A stretch of 64,000 nt of DNA from Streptomyces musisoli (GTDB lineage Bacteria > Actinomycetota > Actinomycetes > Streptomycetales > Streptomycetaceae), in the NCBI RefSeq assembly GCF_016741855.1, contig NZ_JAERRH010000002.1, forward strand, positions 372,001 through 436,000, in the 5' to 3' direction. Below, piece by piece: positions 8,228 through 17,441 of the stretch (its first letter is position 1; every line of letters begins with the position of its first letter). The notes below the pieces were generated by a model. The model was not told the DNA's origin, made no database searches, and was given only the letters and a program-made list of their open reading frames with translations. Made by a program: the position numbers and the translations under genes.

Positions 8228-11200
8228 ATGACCCCTCCGGACAGGTCCGGCCTGGAGGCGGCGCTCCGGGCCGAGGTGGACGGCGAAGTCCGCTTCGACG
8301 CGGGCAGCCGCGGCGCCTACGCCACGGACGGTTCGAACTACCGGCAGGTCCCGCTCGGCGTCGTCGTCCCCCGCACCGTGGAAGCGGGCGCGCGGGCGGT
8401 TTCGGTGTGCGCACGCTTCGACGCCCCCGTCCTCTCCCGGGGCGGCGGCACCAGTCTCGCCGGACAGTCGACCAACACCGCCGTGGTGATCGACTGGAGC
8501 AAGTACTGCACCGGCGTGCTCTCGGTCGACCCCGGGCAGCGCACCTGCGTGGTGGAGCCCGGCATCGTCCTGGACGAACTCAACGCGCACCTGGCCCGCC
8601 ACCGGCTCCAGTTCGGCCCGAAGCCGTCCACCCACAGCCACTGCGCGCTCGGCGGCATGATCGGCAACAACTCCTGCGGCGCCTCCGCCCAGGCGTACGG
8701 CAAGACCGTCGACAACGTCCGGCGCCTGGAGATCCTCACCTACGACGGGCAACGCGCCTGGGTCGGCCCCACCCCGCCCGACGAGCGGGCCCGGATCGTC
8801 GCCGGCGGCGGCCGGCTCGCCGGGATCTACGCCGGCCTCGACCGCATCGCCACCGAGTACCTGGCCGACATCCGCCGCGGCTACCCCAAGATCCCGCGCC
8901 GGGTCTCCGGCTACAACCTGGACTCCCTGCTGCCCGAGAACGGCTTCGACGTCGCCAAGGCACTCGTCGGCAGCGAGGGCACCCTGGTGACCGTGCTGCG
9001 CGCCGAACTGGACCTCGTCCCCGTGCCGCCGTACCAGTCCCTCCTCGTCCTCGGCTACGACGACATCTGCGCCGCCGCCGACGACGTCCCCCGCCTGCTG
9101 GAACACTGCGGCCCCACCCAGCTGGAGGCACTGGACGGGCGCATGGCCCAGCTGATGCGCGAGGAGGGCGCCTACCTCGAGTCGCTCGCCGTCCTGCCCG
9201 AGGGCGACAGCTGGCTGATGGTGCAGTACAGCGGCGACAGCCAGGACGACGTCGACGAACAGGCGCACGCGCTGCTGCGCGCCATCGGCCGCGAGGAGAA
9301 GGACGCGAACGTCGCCTTCTCCGACAACCCCGAGCGCGAGCAGAAGATGCTCAAGGCCCGCGAGGCCGGACTCGGCGTGACCGCCCGCCCGCCCGACGAC
9401 CGGGAGACCTGGGAGGGCTGGGAGGACTCCGCCGTACCGCCCGAACGGCTCGGCGACTACCTGCGCGACCTCAAGGAGCTGTTCGAGGAGTTCGACTACG
9501 ACCACCCGTCCCTGTACGGCCACTTCGGACAGGGCTGCGTCCACACCCGCATCCCCTTCGGACTGAAGACCGCCGAGGGCGTGGCCGACTTCCGGCGCTT
9601 CGTGGAGCGCGCGGCCGACCTCGTCGTCTCCTACGGCGGCTCCCTCTCCGGCGAGCACGGGGACGGCCAGTCCCGGGGCGAACTGCTCACCCGGATGTTC
9701 GGGGAACGGCTCGTGACCGCGTTCGGCGAGCTGAAGGCGCTCTTCGATCCCGGCAACCGGATGAACCCCGGCAAGATCGTCCACCCGAACCCCGTCGACG
9801 GGCAGCTGCGGCTCGGCCCCGACTGGCGGCCCGCCACCCCGGCCACCCACTTCGGCTTCCCCGAGGACGACCACTCCTTCAACCGCGCGGTGATGCGCTG
9901 CGTCGGCATCGGCAACTGCCGCAGCCACTCCGGCGGCGTCATGTGCCCCTCCTACCGGGCCACGATGGAGGAGGAGCACTCCACCCGCGGCCGGGCCCGG
10001 CTCCTGTTCGAGATGCTCGACGGCCACGCGGACTCCGCGATCGCCGACGGCTGGCGCTCCACCGCCGTCCACGATGCCCTCGACCTCTGCCTGGCCTGCA
10101 AGGGCTGCAAGTCCGACTGTCCGACCGGGGTCGACATGGCCACCCTCAAGGCGGAGTTCATGTCCCACCACTACGCGGGCCGGATGCGTCCCATGGCCCA
10201 CTACTCCATGGGCTGGCTCCCCCTGTGGGCCCGGCTGTCGCGCACCGCCCCCTCCCTGGTCAACTCCGCGCTCCACGCCCCCCTCCTGGCCCGCCTAGGC
10301 AAGCGGCTCGCCGGCATCGACGAGGCCCGCCCCGCACCGGTGTTCGCCGAGGAGTCCTTCGTCCAGTGGTGGCGGGCCCGCGGCCGGGCGGAGCCGGACC
10401 CCGCCGACCCGCGTACCGTCGTCCTGTGGCCGGACACCTTCAGCAATTTCTTCCACCCCGCCATCGCGAAGTCGGCCGTACGCGTCCTGGAGGACGCCGG
10501 CTTCCGCGTCACCGTCCCCACCGAGCCGGTGTGCTGCGGCCTGACCTGGATCTCCACCGGCCAGCTCCCCGTCGCCAAGAAGGTGCTGACCCGCACCCTC
10601 GAAGTGCTGCGGCCCCACTTGGAGGCCGGCACGCCCGTCGTCGTCCTGGAACCCTCGTGCGCGGCCGTCTTCCGCGCCGACGCCCCCGAGCTGATGCCCG
10701 GCGACCAGGACGTGTCACGGCTCGCCGCGCAGACGCGCACCTTCGCCGAACAGCTCGTCCACCACGCCCCCGACGGCTGGCGGCCACCGCAGCTCGCACG
10801 GCAGGCCACCGTCCAGACCCACTGCCACCAGCACGCCATCATGAAGTTCGACGCCGACCGCGAGCTGATGCGCCGCGCCCATCTCGACGCAGAGGTGCTC
10901 GACGAGGGCTGCTGCGGCCTGGCCGGCAACTTCGGCTTCGAACGCGGTCACCACGAGGTCTCCATGGCCGTCGCCGAACAGGGCGTCCTGCCCGCCGTCC
11001 GCGGCGCCGCCCCCGACAGCCTGGTCCTGGCCGACGGCTTCAGCTGCCGCACCCAGATCGAACAGGGCGGCACCGGCCGCCGCGCGCTGCACCTCGCCGA
11101 GGTCCTGGCGCTCGCCCTCGACGGCAACCTGCCCAGCGACCGGCCGGAGCGCCTGGCCGACCGCCCCGACGAGCCGTCGCGTACCGCCCGCTGGGTGACC

Positions 11201-11281
11201 ACCGCGGCCGTGGCCGCCCTCACCGCGGGTGCCGTCATGGGCGCCGCGGGCGCGCTGCGGCAGCCGGGGAGGCGGACATGA
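8228..11281 (+). CDS. FAD-binding and (Fe-S)-binding fused oxidoreductase (D-lactate/glycolate dehydrogenase type)
   Basis: 1017 residues. The N-terminal half is a PCMH/VAO-type FAD domain (GGGTSLAGQSTN, then GGMIGNNSCGASAQAYGK) with an FAD-oxidase C-terminal domain. Then come Fe-S motifs (Cys at about 557-573; CLACKGCKSDCP near 620) and two CCG domains (PVCCGLTW near 767, DEGCCGLAGNFG near 891). A C-terminal hydrophobic segment (about 985-1008) may anchor it to the membrane. The family oxidises 2-hydroxy acids and passes electrons to quinones. ATG 8228 is chosen because AAGGAG precedes it; an upstream in-frame ATG falls inside the MarR palindrome. It is the first gene of an operon with the next two. 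Confidence 0.92.
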   Translation: MTPPDRSGLEAALRAEVDGEVRFDAGSRGAYATDGSNYRQVPLGVVVPRTVEAGARAVSVCARFDAPVLSRGGGTSLAGQSTNTAVVIDWSKYCTGVLSVDPGQRTCVVEPGIVLDELNAHLARHRLQFGPKPSTHSHCALGGMIGNNSCGASAQAYGKTVDNVRRLEILTYDGQRAWVGPTPPDERARIVAGGGRLAGIYAGLDRIATEYLADIRRGYPKIPRRVSGYNLDSLLPENGFDVAKALVGSEGTLVTVLRAELDLVPVPPYQSLLVLGYDDICAAADDVPRLLEHCGPTQLEALDGRMAQLMREEGAYLESLAVLPEGDSWLMVQYSGDSQDDVDEQAHALLRAIGREEKDANVAFSDNPEREQKMLKAREAGLGVTARPPDDRETWEGWEDSAVPPERLGDYLRDLKELFEEFDYDHPSLYGHFGQGCVHTRIPFGLKTAEGVADFRRFVERAADLVVSYGGSLSGEHGDGQSRGELLTRMFGERLVTAFGELKALFDPGNRMNPGKIVHPNPVDGQLRLGPDWRPATPATHFGFPEDDHSFNRAVMRCVGIGNCRSHSGGVMCPSYRATMEEEHSTRGRARLLFEMLDGHADSAIADGWRSTAVHDALDLCLACKGCKSDCPTGVDMATLKAEFMSHHYAGRMRPMAHYSMGWLPLWARLSRTAPSLVNSALHAPLLARLGKRLAGIDEARPAPVFAEESFVQWWRARGRAEPDPADPRTVVLWPDTFSNFFHPAIAKSAVRVLEDAGFRVTVPTEPVCCGLTWISTGQLPVAKKVLTRTLEVLRPHLEAGTPVVVLEPSCAAVFRADAPELMPGDQDVSRLAAQTRTFAEQLVHHAPDGWRPPQLARQATVQTHCHQHAIMKFDADRELMRRAHLDAEVLDEGCCGLAGNFGFERGHHEVSMAVAEQGVLPAVRGAAPDSLVLADGFSCRTQIEQGGTGRRALHLAEVLALALDGNLPSDRPERLADRPDEPSRTARWVTTAAVAALTAGAVMGAAGALRQPGRRT

Positions 11282-12387
11282 GCGACCAGCCGGGTGTCGA
11301 CGCGGTCGACACCGCCGTCTACACCGTGCCCACCGACGCCCCCGAGGCGGACGGCACCCTCGCCTGGAACAGGACCACCCTCGTCCTGGTCACCGTCCGC
11401 TCCGGCAGCACGACCGGACTCGGCTACACCTACGCGCCCGCCGCCACCGCCCACGTCGTCCGCGAACTGCTCGCCGGCACCGTCACCGGCCTGCCCGCCC
11501 ACGACGTGCCGCGCGCCAACGAGGACATGTGCCGGGCCGTGCGCAACGCCGGACTGCCCGGCGTGGCCGCCCAGGCGATCGCCGCCGTCGACATCGCCCT
11601 GTGGGACCTGAAGGCCCGGCTGCTCGGCCTCCCGCTCGTCCACCTGCTGGGCGCCGCCCGCGACGAGGTGCCCGTCTACGGCAGCGGCGGCTTCACCACC
11701 TACGACGGCGCCCGCCAGGAACGCCAGCTGCGCGGCTGGGCCGAGGAGCAGGGCATCCCCCGCGTGAAGATCAAGATCGGGGAGTCGTGGGGCGGCCGGG
11801 AGGACCGCGACCTGGAACGCGTCGCCCGCGCGCGGGCCACCGTCGGCGACACGGCCGAACTGTACGTGGACGCCAACGGCGCCTACACCGGCGGCCAGGC
11901 GGTACGGGTCGCCGGACGCCTCGCCGACCAGGGCGTGACCTGGTTCGAGGAACCCGTCTCCTCCGACCACCTCACCACCCTCGCGGACATCCGCGGCCGT
12001 ACCCCGATGGACGTCACCGCCGGCGAGTACGGCTACACCCTCCCGTATTTCGCGCACATGCTCGCCGCCGGGGCGGTCGACTGCCTCCAGGCCGACGTGA
12101 CCCGGTGCGGCGGCATCACCGTCTGGCTGCGCGCCGCCGCGCTCGCCCACGCGCACGGGCTCGACGTCTCCGGGCACTGCGCACCCCACGCCCACGCCCA
12201 TGTGGCAGCCTCCGTGCCCAACCTGCGCCACCTGGAGTGGTTCCACGACCACGTCCGCATCGAACGGCTCCTGTTCGACGGCGTCCTCGACCCCGGCGGC
12301 GGCAGCGTCACGCCGGGTGCCGACGGGGCGCCGGGCCTGGGGCTGACCCTCGCGGCGGAACGGGCGGCCCCGTACCGGGTGGAATAG
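11278..12387 (+). CDS. enolase-superfamily (mandelate racemase/muconate lactonizing-like) enzyme
   Basis: 369 residues with the MR/MLE N-terminal capping domain and the C-terminal barrel. The catalytic set can be followed: the KIKIGE motif (KxK base), metal ligands Asp in DANGAYTGG, Glu in FEEPVSSD and Glu in TAGEYGY, and a late His in SGHCAPHAHAH. Enzymes of this type abstract the alpha proton of a carboxylate to racemise or dehydrate sugar acids or hydroxy acids. Its ATG overlaps the stop of the oxidoreductase gene by ATGA, so it is in the same MarR-flanked operon and probably acts on the same hydroxy-acid pathway. The substrate is not predictable from sequence alone. Confidence 0.9.
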   Translation: MSDQPGVDAVDTAVYTVPTDAPEADGTLAWNRTTLVLVTVRSGSTTGLGYTYAPAATAHVVRELLAGTVTGLPAHDVPRANEDMCRAVRNAGLPGVAAQAIAAVDIALWDLKARLLGLPLVHLLGAARDEVPVYGSGGFTTYDGARQERQLRGWAEEQGIPRVKIKIGESWGGREDRDLERVARARATVGDTAELYVDANGAYTGGQAVRVAGRLADQGVTWFEEPVSSDHLTTLADIRGRTPMDVTAGEYGYTLPYFAHMLAAGAVDCLQADVTRCGGITVWLRAAALAHAHGLDVSGHCAPHAHAHVAASVPNLRHLEWFHDHVRIERLLFDGVLDPGGGSVTPGADGAPGLGLTLAAERAAPYRVE

Positions 12388-12416
12388 ACAGACCGCGTTT
12401 TCACAAGGAGAGGACC

Positions 12417-13427
12417 ATGCCCCCCACCGTCGTCATCACCGGTGCCAGCGCCGGCATCGGCCGCGCCACCGCCCGCCTGTACGCCCGGCGCGGCGCGAAC
12501 GTCGTCCTCGTCGCGCGCGGCGAGGGCGGCCTGGAGGCGGCGGCCGACGAGGTCGCGGCCCTCGGCGGACGGCCCCTGGTGCAGGTGGCCGACGCGGCCG
12601 ACCCCGCGCAGCTGGAGGCCGCCGCCGAGGCCGCCGAGAAGGCGTTCGGCCCGGTCGACGTATGGATCAACTGCGCGTTCTCCACGGTGTTCGCGCCGTT
12701 CGATGAGATCACCGCCGAGGAGTTCAAGCGGGTCACCGAGGTGACCTACCTCGGGTTCGTCAACGGCACCCGCGCGGCCCTCCAGCGCATGCTGCCCCGC
12801 GACCGGGGGACGATCGTGCAGGTCGGCTCGGCGCTCGGGGAACGCTCGATCCCGCTCCAGTCGGCGTACTGCGGCGCCAAGCACGCCATCAACGGCTTCA
12901 CCTCCTCCCTGCGCACCGAACTGCTGCACCGCGGCAGCAACGTGCGCGTCACCGTCGCCCAGATGCCCGCGGTCAACACGCCCCAGTTCCAGTGGGTGCG
13001 CTCACGGCTGTCCAAGCACCCCATGCCGGTGCCGCCGATCTACCAGCCGGAGGTCGCCGCGCGGGGCGTCGCGTACGCCGCCGACCACCCGGGCCGCAAG
13101 CAGTACTACGTCGGCGCCAGCACCGTGGCCACCATCTGGGCCAACCGGCTCTTCCCGGCGCTGCTCGACCGCTACCTGGCCCGCACCGGCTTCGACTCCC
13201 AGCAGACCGACAGCGTCCCTCCGGCCGGCCTGGACAACCTCTTCGAACCGGTCGACCGCACGGCCGCCGACGACCAGGGTGCGCACGGCGCCTTCGACGA
13301 CGGCTCCCACCCCCGCTCCTGGCAGGCGGCCCTCGTCCGGCACCCCGCCGCCACCGCCCTCGGCGCGGGCGCCGCGGCACTCGGCGTCGCGCGCGGCCTG
13401 AGCCGGCTGACCTCCCGGAACGCATAG
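12417..13427 (+). CDS. SDR-family oxidoreductase with C-terminal extension
   Basis: 336 residues. The classical short-chain dehydrogenase core (about 1-250) has the NAD(P) motif TGASAGIGRA, the catalytic Tyr/Lys in YCGAKHA, and a conserved Ser in QVGSALGE. About 85 residues follow the core and end in a small-residue hydrophobic stretch (ATALGAGAAALGVARGL) that may associate with the membrane. The gene has a strong AAGGAGAGG site and follows the enolase-superfamily gene by 29 bp, so it is likely part of the same operon. SDRs of this extended type occur widely in actinobacteria; the substrate is unknown. Confidence 0.92.
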   Translation: MPPTVVITGASAGIGRATARLYARRGANVVLVARGEGGLEAAADEVAALGGRPLVQVADAADPAQLEAAAEAAEKAFGPVDVWINCAFSTVFAPFDEITAEEFKRVTEVTYLGFVNGTRAALQRMLPRDRGTIVQVGSALGERSIPLQSAYCGAKHAINGFTSSLRTELLHRGSNVRVTVAQMPAVNTPQFQWVRSRLSKHPMPVPPIYQPEVAARGVAYAADHPGRKQYYVGASTVATIWANRLFPALLDRYLARTGFDSQQTDSVPPAGLDNLFEPVDRTAADDQGAHGAFDDGSHPRSWQAALVRHPAATALGAGAAALGVARGLSRLTSRNA

Positions 13428-13436
13428 GCTGACAGG

Positions 13437-13937
13437 GTGCGCCTCCTGCTCATGTCCGACACGCACCTGCCCAAGCGCGCCAAGCGGCTCCCGGAGCCGC
13501 TGCTCGCCGAACTCCCGCACGCCGACGTCGTGTTCCACGCCGGGGACTGGGTCGACACCGCCACCCTCGACCTGCTGGAGGACCGCAGCCGCCGGCTGAT
13601 CGGGGTCTACGGCAACAACGACGGCCCGGAGCTGCGCGCCCGGCTCCCCGAGGTGGCCCGCGCGGAACTGGGCGGCCTGCGCTTCGGCGTCGTCCACGAG
13701 ACCGGCCCCGCCCAGGGCCGCGAGACGCGCTGCGCGGCCCGCTTCCCCGACCTCGACGTCCTGGTCTTCGGGCACAGCCACATCCCCTGGGACACCACCG
13801 CCCCCGGCGGCCTGCGCCTGCTCAACCCCGGCTCCCCGACCGACCGGCGCCGCCAGCCCCACTGCACCTACCTCACGGCGACGGTCGCGGACGGAGCGCT
13901 CACCGACGTCACGCTGCACCGGCTGCCGCGGCGGTGA
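13437..13937 (+). CDS. YfcE/MJ0936-type metallophosphoesterase
   Basis: 166 residues with a complete set of calcineurin-like metal-binding motifs: SDTHLP, FHAGDWVD, GNNDGPE and VFGHSHIPW, plus a late LNPGSPTDRRR typical of YfcE-like phosphodiesterases. The start is GTG at 13437, 10 bp after the SDR stop. It is a small cytoplasmic phosphodiesterase of general type with no defined physiological substrate here. A hairpin-rich repeat region follows. Confidence 0.92.
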   Translation: MRLLLMSDTHLPKRAKRLPEPLLAELPHADVVFHAGDWVDTATLDLLEDRSRRLIGVYGNNDGPELRARLPEVARAELGGLRFGVVHETGPAQGRETRCAARFPDLDVLVFGHSHIPWDTTAPGGLRLLNPGSPTDRRRQPHCTYLTATVADGALTDVTLHRLPRR

Positions 13938-14289
13938 CGGGCCGCGACATCGTCCCCGGATGATCAACAGACCCGGGACACCCGCCGCCGTGCCCGCTGG
14001 GCGCCTCGTGCGTGAGTGCGGGTGCGTGGTGGGTTCTCGCGCAGTTCCCCGCGCCCCCTTCGGGGCGCTGGTGGTGCCGTCTGCCGTGATATCTGGGGTC
14101 GCCGCGGGGTGTGGTTCGTGGGTGGGTGCGGGTGCGTGGTGGGTTCTCGCGCAGTTCCCCGCGCCCCCTTCGGGGCGCTGGTGGTGCCGTCTGCCGTGAT
14201 ATCTGGGGTCGCCGCGGGATGTGGTTCGTGGGCGGGTGTGGGTGTGTCGTGGTTGATCGTGTTGTTTCCCGTGGCCCTTCGGGGGGGCG
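13938..14289. repeat. 110-bp tandem repeat with hairpins between convergent genes
   Basis: Copy 1 (14016-14125) and copy 2 (14126-14235) are nearly identical with a 110-bp period; a degenerate third copy starts at 14236. Each full copy contains TTCCCCGCGCCCCCTTCGGG followed by GCGC, which folds into a GCGCCCC/GGGGCGC hairpin, and the less GC-rich motif GTGATATCTGGGG. I recall this hairpin sequence as a common interspersed element of Streptomyces intergenic regions. It lies between convergent genes, so it probably also ends transcription. No coding potential is supported. Confidence 0.75.
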
Positions 14290-14961
14290 TCAGCGGTGGC
14301 GTTTGCCGTGGCTTCTGCGGGCGTGGTGCTTGCGGTCGTGGCGGCGCAGGCGCAGGAACACCACGGTCACGGCCGCGAGCGCCGCTGCCACCGCCGCCGC
14401 TCGCTTGGCCACCGGGAGGCCGGCGACGTGCAGCAGGTCGAGCGGTTCCGGCTCCGCCGGGGCGGCCGCGGCCGGAGCCGTCTCCTCCTGCCGCGGCTCC
14501 TCCCCGGCCGCCGGGGGCCGCTCGGTCAGCCGTTGCGCCAGGCAGTCCGCGAACCGGCCCACCAGGCGGTCGCCCACCTCCGCCAGCACCCCGCGGCCGA
14601 ACTGCGCCGGACGCCCGGTCACCGTCAGATCGGTCCGCACCGACACCGCCGTACCGCCGTCGCGCCCGCTCAGCTCGGCGGTGACCGTCGCCCTCGCCGT
14701 GCCCTGGCCCCGCGTCTCCCGGCCGCTCGCCACGAGCACCATCCGGTGCGCCGACTCGTCCAGCTCCTCGAACACCGCGGTGCCCCGGTAGGTCACGGTG
14801 ACCGGGCCGACCTTGACCTTCACCGAGCCGGTCACGGTCTTGCCGTCGTACTCCTCCACCGTCGCACCCGGCAGGCAGGGCGCCACGCGCTCGATGTCCA
14901 GGAGCGCGGGCCAGGCCTCGTCGACCGGGACCGGGACGGTGAACTCGTGCTGAAGCTCCAT
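14290..14961 (-). CDS. coxG: CoxG-like SRPBCC protein with C-terminal membrane anchor
   Basis: 223 residues. An SRPBCC/CoxG domain occupies about 1-145 (MELQHEFTVPVP, then LDIERVAPCLPGATVE), followed by an Ala/Pro/Glu-rich linker and one transmembrane helix (about 184-205) with a very basic tail. In the aerobic CO dehydrogenase operon of Oligotropha, CoxG helps attach the molybdenum enzyme to the membrane; the C-terminal helix fits that role. It is the last gene of the coxSLMDEIG operon, 13 bp after the XdhC/CoxI gene. Confidence 0.87.
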   Translation of the reverse strand: MELQHEFTVPVPVDEAWPALLDIERVAPCLPGATVEEYDGKTVTGSVKVKVGPVTVTYRGTAVFEELDESAHRMVLVASGRETRGQGTARATVTAELSGRDGGTAVSVRTDLTVTGRPAQFGRGVLAEVGDRLVGRFADCLAQRLTERPPAAGEEPRQEETAPAAAAPAEPEPLDLLHVAGLPVAKRAAAVAAALAAVTVVFLRLRRHDRKHHARRSHGKRHR

Positions 14962-14974
14962 GACTTCTCCTCGC

Positions 14975-16081
14975 TCAGACGGCGGCGGGCGGATGGATGG
15001 CCCCGGTGGTCGCGGTCAGCGGCGTGCCGGTGCCGCCCCAGCGCAGGGCGACGATCTCGGCGGCGACGGACACGGCGACCTCCTCGGGCGTACGGGCTCC
15101 GAGGTCGAGCCCCAGCGGCGAGCGCAGCCGGGACAGCTCCGCCTCGGTGAGACCGGCCTCGGCCAGGCGCTCGCGCCGTTCGTCGTGGGTACGGCGGCTG
15201 CCCATCGCCCCGATGTAGGCCGCGGGCCGGCGCAGCGCCTCCTCCAGCAGCGGCACGTCGAACTTCGGGTCGTGGGTGAGGACGCAGATCACCGTCCGCT
15301 CGTCGGTGCCGGTGCTGTGCAGATAGCGGTGCGGCCACTCCACGACGACCTCCACACCCGTGGGGAAGCGCTTGGGCGTGGCGAAGACCGGGCGGGCGTC
15401 GCACACGGTGACCCGGTAGCCGAGGAAGTCGCCGATCCGGGCCACCGAGGCCGCGTAGTCGATCGCGCCGAACACCAGCATGCGCGGCGGCGGCGCGAAG
15501 GACTGGAGGAACACGGTGACGTCGTCCTCCCGGCGTTCGCCGCGCGGCCCGTAGTGCCGCAGGACCGTCGCGCCGAGGGCGAGTTCGCCCCGCGCGTCGG
15601 CCGTGACGGCGGCGTCGAGCCCACTGGTGCCGAGGGTGCCGGACGCGGTGTCCGCCCAGACCGCGCGGGCGGCCCCGCGCGGTGCGGGCCCGTCGACCAC
15701 CGTGGCCACGGTCACCGGCTCGCCCGCGCCCACCGACGCCGCGACCGACCCGAACACCGGGTCCGTCCCGGGCGTCACCGGCCGCACCAGCAGCGTGATC
15801 TCCCCGCCGCAGGTGAGCCCGACCGCGAACGCGTCCTCGTCGCTGTACCCGAAGCTCTCCAGCCGGGCCTCACCGCTCGCCACCACCTCCTGCGCGAGTT
15901 CGAACACCGCGCCCTCCACGCAGCCGCCCGACACGCTCCCCACCACCTCGTCGTCCGGGCCCACGGCCATCGCGGCACCGGGCCCGCGCGGCGCGCTGCG
16001 GCTGACCGCGACGACGGTGGCGAGCCCGAACGGGGTCCGGTCGCTGTACCAGCGCTCCAGCGCCGGGAGGATCTCACGCAC
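14975..16081 (-). CDS. XdhC/CoxI-family molybdenum cofactor maturation protein
   Basis: 368 residues with an N-terminal CoxI/XdhC domain ([16 protein letters not shown], then [12 protein letters not shown] with the conserved Cys) and a C-terminal Rossmann XdhC domain ([15 protein letters not shown], then [16 protein letters not shown]). XdhC proteins bind molybdenum cofactor, assist its sulfuration and insert it into xanthine dehydrogenase-type enzymes. Its start overlaps the 3' end of the VWA gene by 8 bp. The position inside the operon indicates a dedicated chaperone for the molybdenum hydroxylase encoded upstream. Confidence 0.91.
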   Translation of the reverse strand: MREILPALERWYSDRTPFGLATVVAVSRSAPRGPGAAMAVGPDDEVVGSVSGGCVEGAVFELAQEVVASGEARLESFGYSDEDAFAVGLTCGGEITLLVRPVTPGTDPVFGSVAASVGAGEPVTVATVVDGPAPRGAARAVWADTASGTLGTSGLDAAVTADARGELALGATVLRHYGPRGERREDDVTVFLQSFAPPPRMLVFGAIDYAASVARIGDFLGYRVTVCDARPVFATPKRFPTGVEVVVEWPHRYLHSTGTDERTVICVLTHDPKFDVPLLEEALRRPAAYIGAMGSRRTHDERRERLAEAGLTEAELSRLRSPLGLDLGARTPEEVAVSVAAEIVALRWGGTGTPLTATTGAIHPPAAV

Positions 16082-17441
16082 GCTGCGCTCCCTTCATGAC
16101 GGCCGCGCCGTCCGCGGCACCGCGCACCACCGCCGCCAGTCGCTCCAGTGCCGCGAGGCTGTGCCCCTCGACGAAGGCGTCGACACTGGGCAGGGCCGCG
16201 GCCATCCCGGCCGCCAGCGGCGCGTAACCGGGGCGGGCCTTGCGGGGGTTGGCCCAGATCACCTGGTGGGCGAGGGCGTGCAGGCGGCGCATCTGCGCGC
16301 CGAGCAGCTCCGGATCCCCGCGCTCCCAGCCGTCCGACATGAGGACGACGACCGCGCCGCGCGCCATGCCGCGCTGTCCCCAGCGGTTGAGGAACTCGCG
16401 CAGCAGCTCGCCGAGGCGGGTACCGCCGCGCCAGTCCGGCACGGCCGCGGCGAGGGCGGCCATCGCCAGGTCCGGGTCCCGGTGGGACAGCTCGCGGGTC
16501 GCCCGGGTCAGCCGGGTGCCGATGGTGAACACCTCCGTCCGGCCGGCCCGCACCGCCGCGTGCGCGAACCGCAGCAGCACGTCCGCGTACGGCGCCATCG
16601 AACCGCTCACGTCGACCAGCAGCACGACCCGGCGGGGACGCTCCACGCGCGCGTGCCGCCGCAGCCGGGCGGGCTCCCCGCCGCGGCGCAGCAGCTCCCG
16701 TACCGTGCGGCGCGGGTCGACGTCCCCGCGCCGGGCCGGGCGCCGCCGGGCGGTGCGCCGGGTCTGTCCGTGCAGCGCGAAGGCGGCGAGCAGGCGCCGC
16801 AGCTGGGCGCGTTCCGCGGCGTCCAGATCGGCGACGTCACGGTGCCTGAGCACCTCCGCGGAGCTGGCGAGCGTCGCCGTGGGCGGGCCCGAGGGTTCGC
16901 TTCCCGCCGGGTCGCCCGGTACGGCGGTCGCCTCCCGTGCGGTGAGCCGCAGCCGGGGCGGGGGAGGGGTACGCATCCTGCGCGGGGCGGAGCCGCCGGG
17001 CGTCCCGAAGTAGGCGGCGAACACCCGCTCGTAGCGCTCCAGGTCGTCGTGACCGCCGCACAGCGTCGCCCGTCCCGCCCAGTACACGTCCGCCCGCATC
17101 CCGGGCCGCAGCACACCGACGGCGCGCAGGAACGCGTACAGCCGCTCGCTGCTCGCGTCCAGTCCGGCCGCCCGCAGCGCCCGCACGAACCCGACGAGCA
17201 CGGCGTCGGCCCCGGCCCACCCGGATTCCCTGGCCCGCCCGGATTCCCTGGGCCGCCCGGAGTCCCCCGCCCGCCCGGATTCCCCGGCCCACCCGGAGTC
17301 CCCGGCCCACCCGGAGTCCCCGGGCCACCCAGGCGCGCCAGCCCGCCCGGAGTCCCCGGGGGCATCACGTGTTCCGGGAGGGGCGGTCTGGCCGGTGGGT
17401 GGCCGGTCCGGTTCGCTCGGTGGCGGGGGCAACGCCCTCAC
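16074..17441 (-). CDS. coxE: CoxE-like VWA-domain protein with N-terminal hexapeptide repeats
   Basis: 455 residues. The C-terminal VWA domain (about 265-440) has an intact MIDAS motif, [14 protein letters not shown], with a second element MSDGWERGD. CoxE works with the AAA ATPase CoxD to build the [CuSMoO2] site of CO dehydrogenase in Oligotropha; form II enzymes often carry the pair too. Unusually, residues 29-76 are a low-complexity run of about eight 6-residue units such as GDSGWA and GESGRA, encoded by an 18-bp tandem repeat. The true start could be downstream of it. The gene overlaps moxR by ATGA. Confidence 0.9.
   Translation of the reverse strand: MRALPPPPSEPDRPPTGQTAPPGTRDAPGDSGRAGAPGWPGDSGWAGDSGWAGESGRAGDSGRPRESGRARESGWAGADAVLVGFVRALRAAGLDASSERLYAFLRAVGVLRPGMRADVYWAGRATLCGGHDDLERYERVFAAYFGTPGGSAPRRMRTPPPPRLRLTAREATAVPGDPAGSEPSGPPTATLASSAEVLRHRDVADLDAAERAQLRRLLAAFALHGQTRRTARRRPARRGDVDPRRTVRELLRRGGEPARLRRHARVERPRRVVLLVDVSGSMAPYADVLLRFAHAAVRAGRTEVFTIGTRLTRATRELSHRDPDLAMAALAAAVPDWRGGTRLGELLREFLNRWGQRGMARGAVVVLMSDGWERGDPELLGAQMRRLHALAHQVIWANPRKARPGYAPLAAGMAAALPSVDAFVEGHSLAALERLAAVVRGAADGAAVMKGAQRA
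17214..17357 (-). repeat. 18-bp coding minisatellite in coxE
   Basis: Eight imperfect tandem copies of an 18-bp unit encode hexapeptides of the form G-[DE]-S-G-[RW]-A at residues 29-76 of the CoxE-like protein. The variation is mostly at codon 1 (GGC/CGG) and codon 5 (TGG/CGG). It lies upstream of the conserved part of the protein. Confidence 0.85.

Noticed and set aside
8407-11277. Long forward frame in another phase of the FAD/Fe-S oxidoreductase
   Set aside because: The Arg/Pro-rich translation lacks domains; only its continuation from 11278 (the enolase-superfamily gene) is real.
14016-14235. Transposon-like repeat with possible transposase
   Set aside because: The repeats are 110 bp, non-coding and without terminal inverted repeats or target duplications; better seen as an intergenic repeat element.
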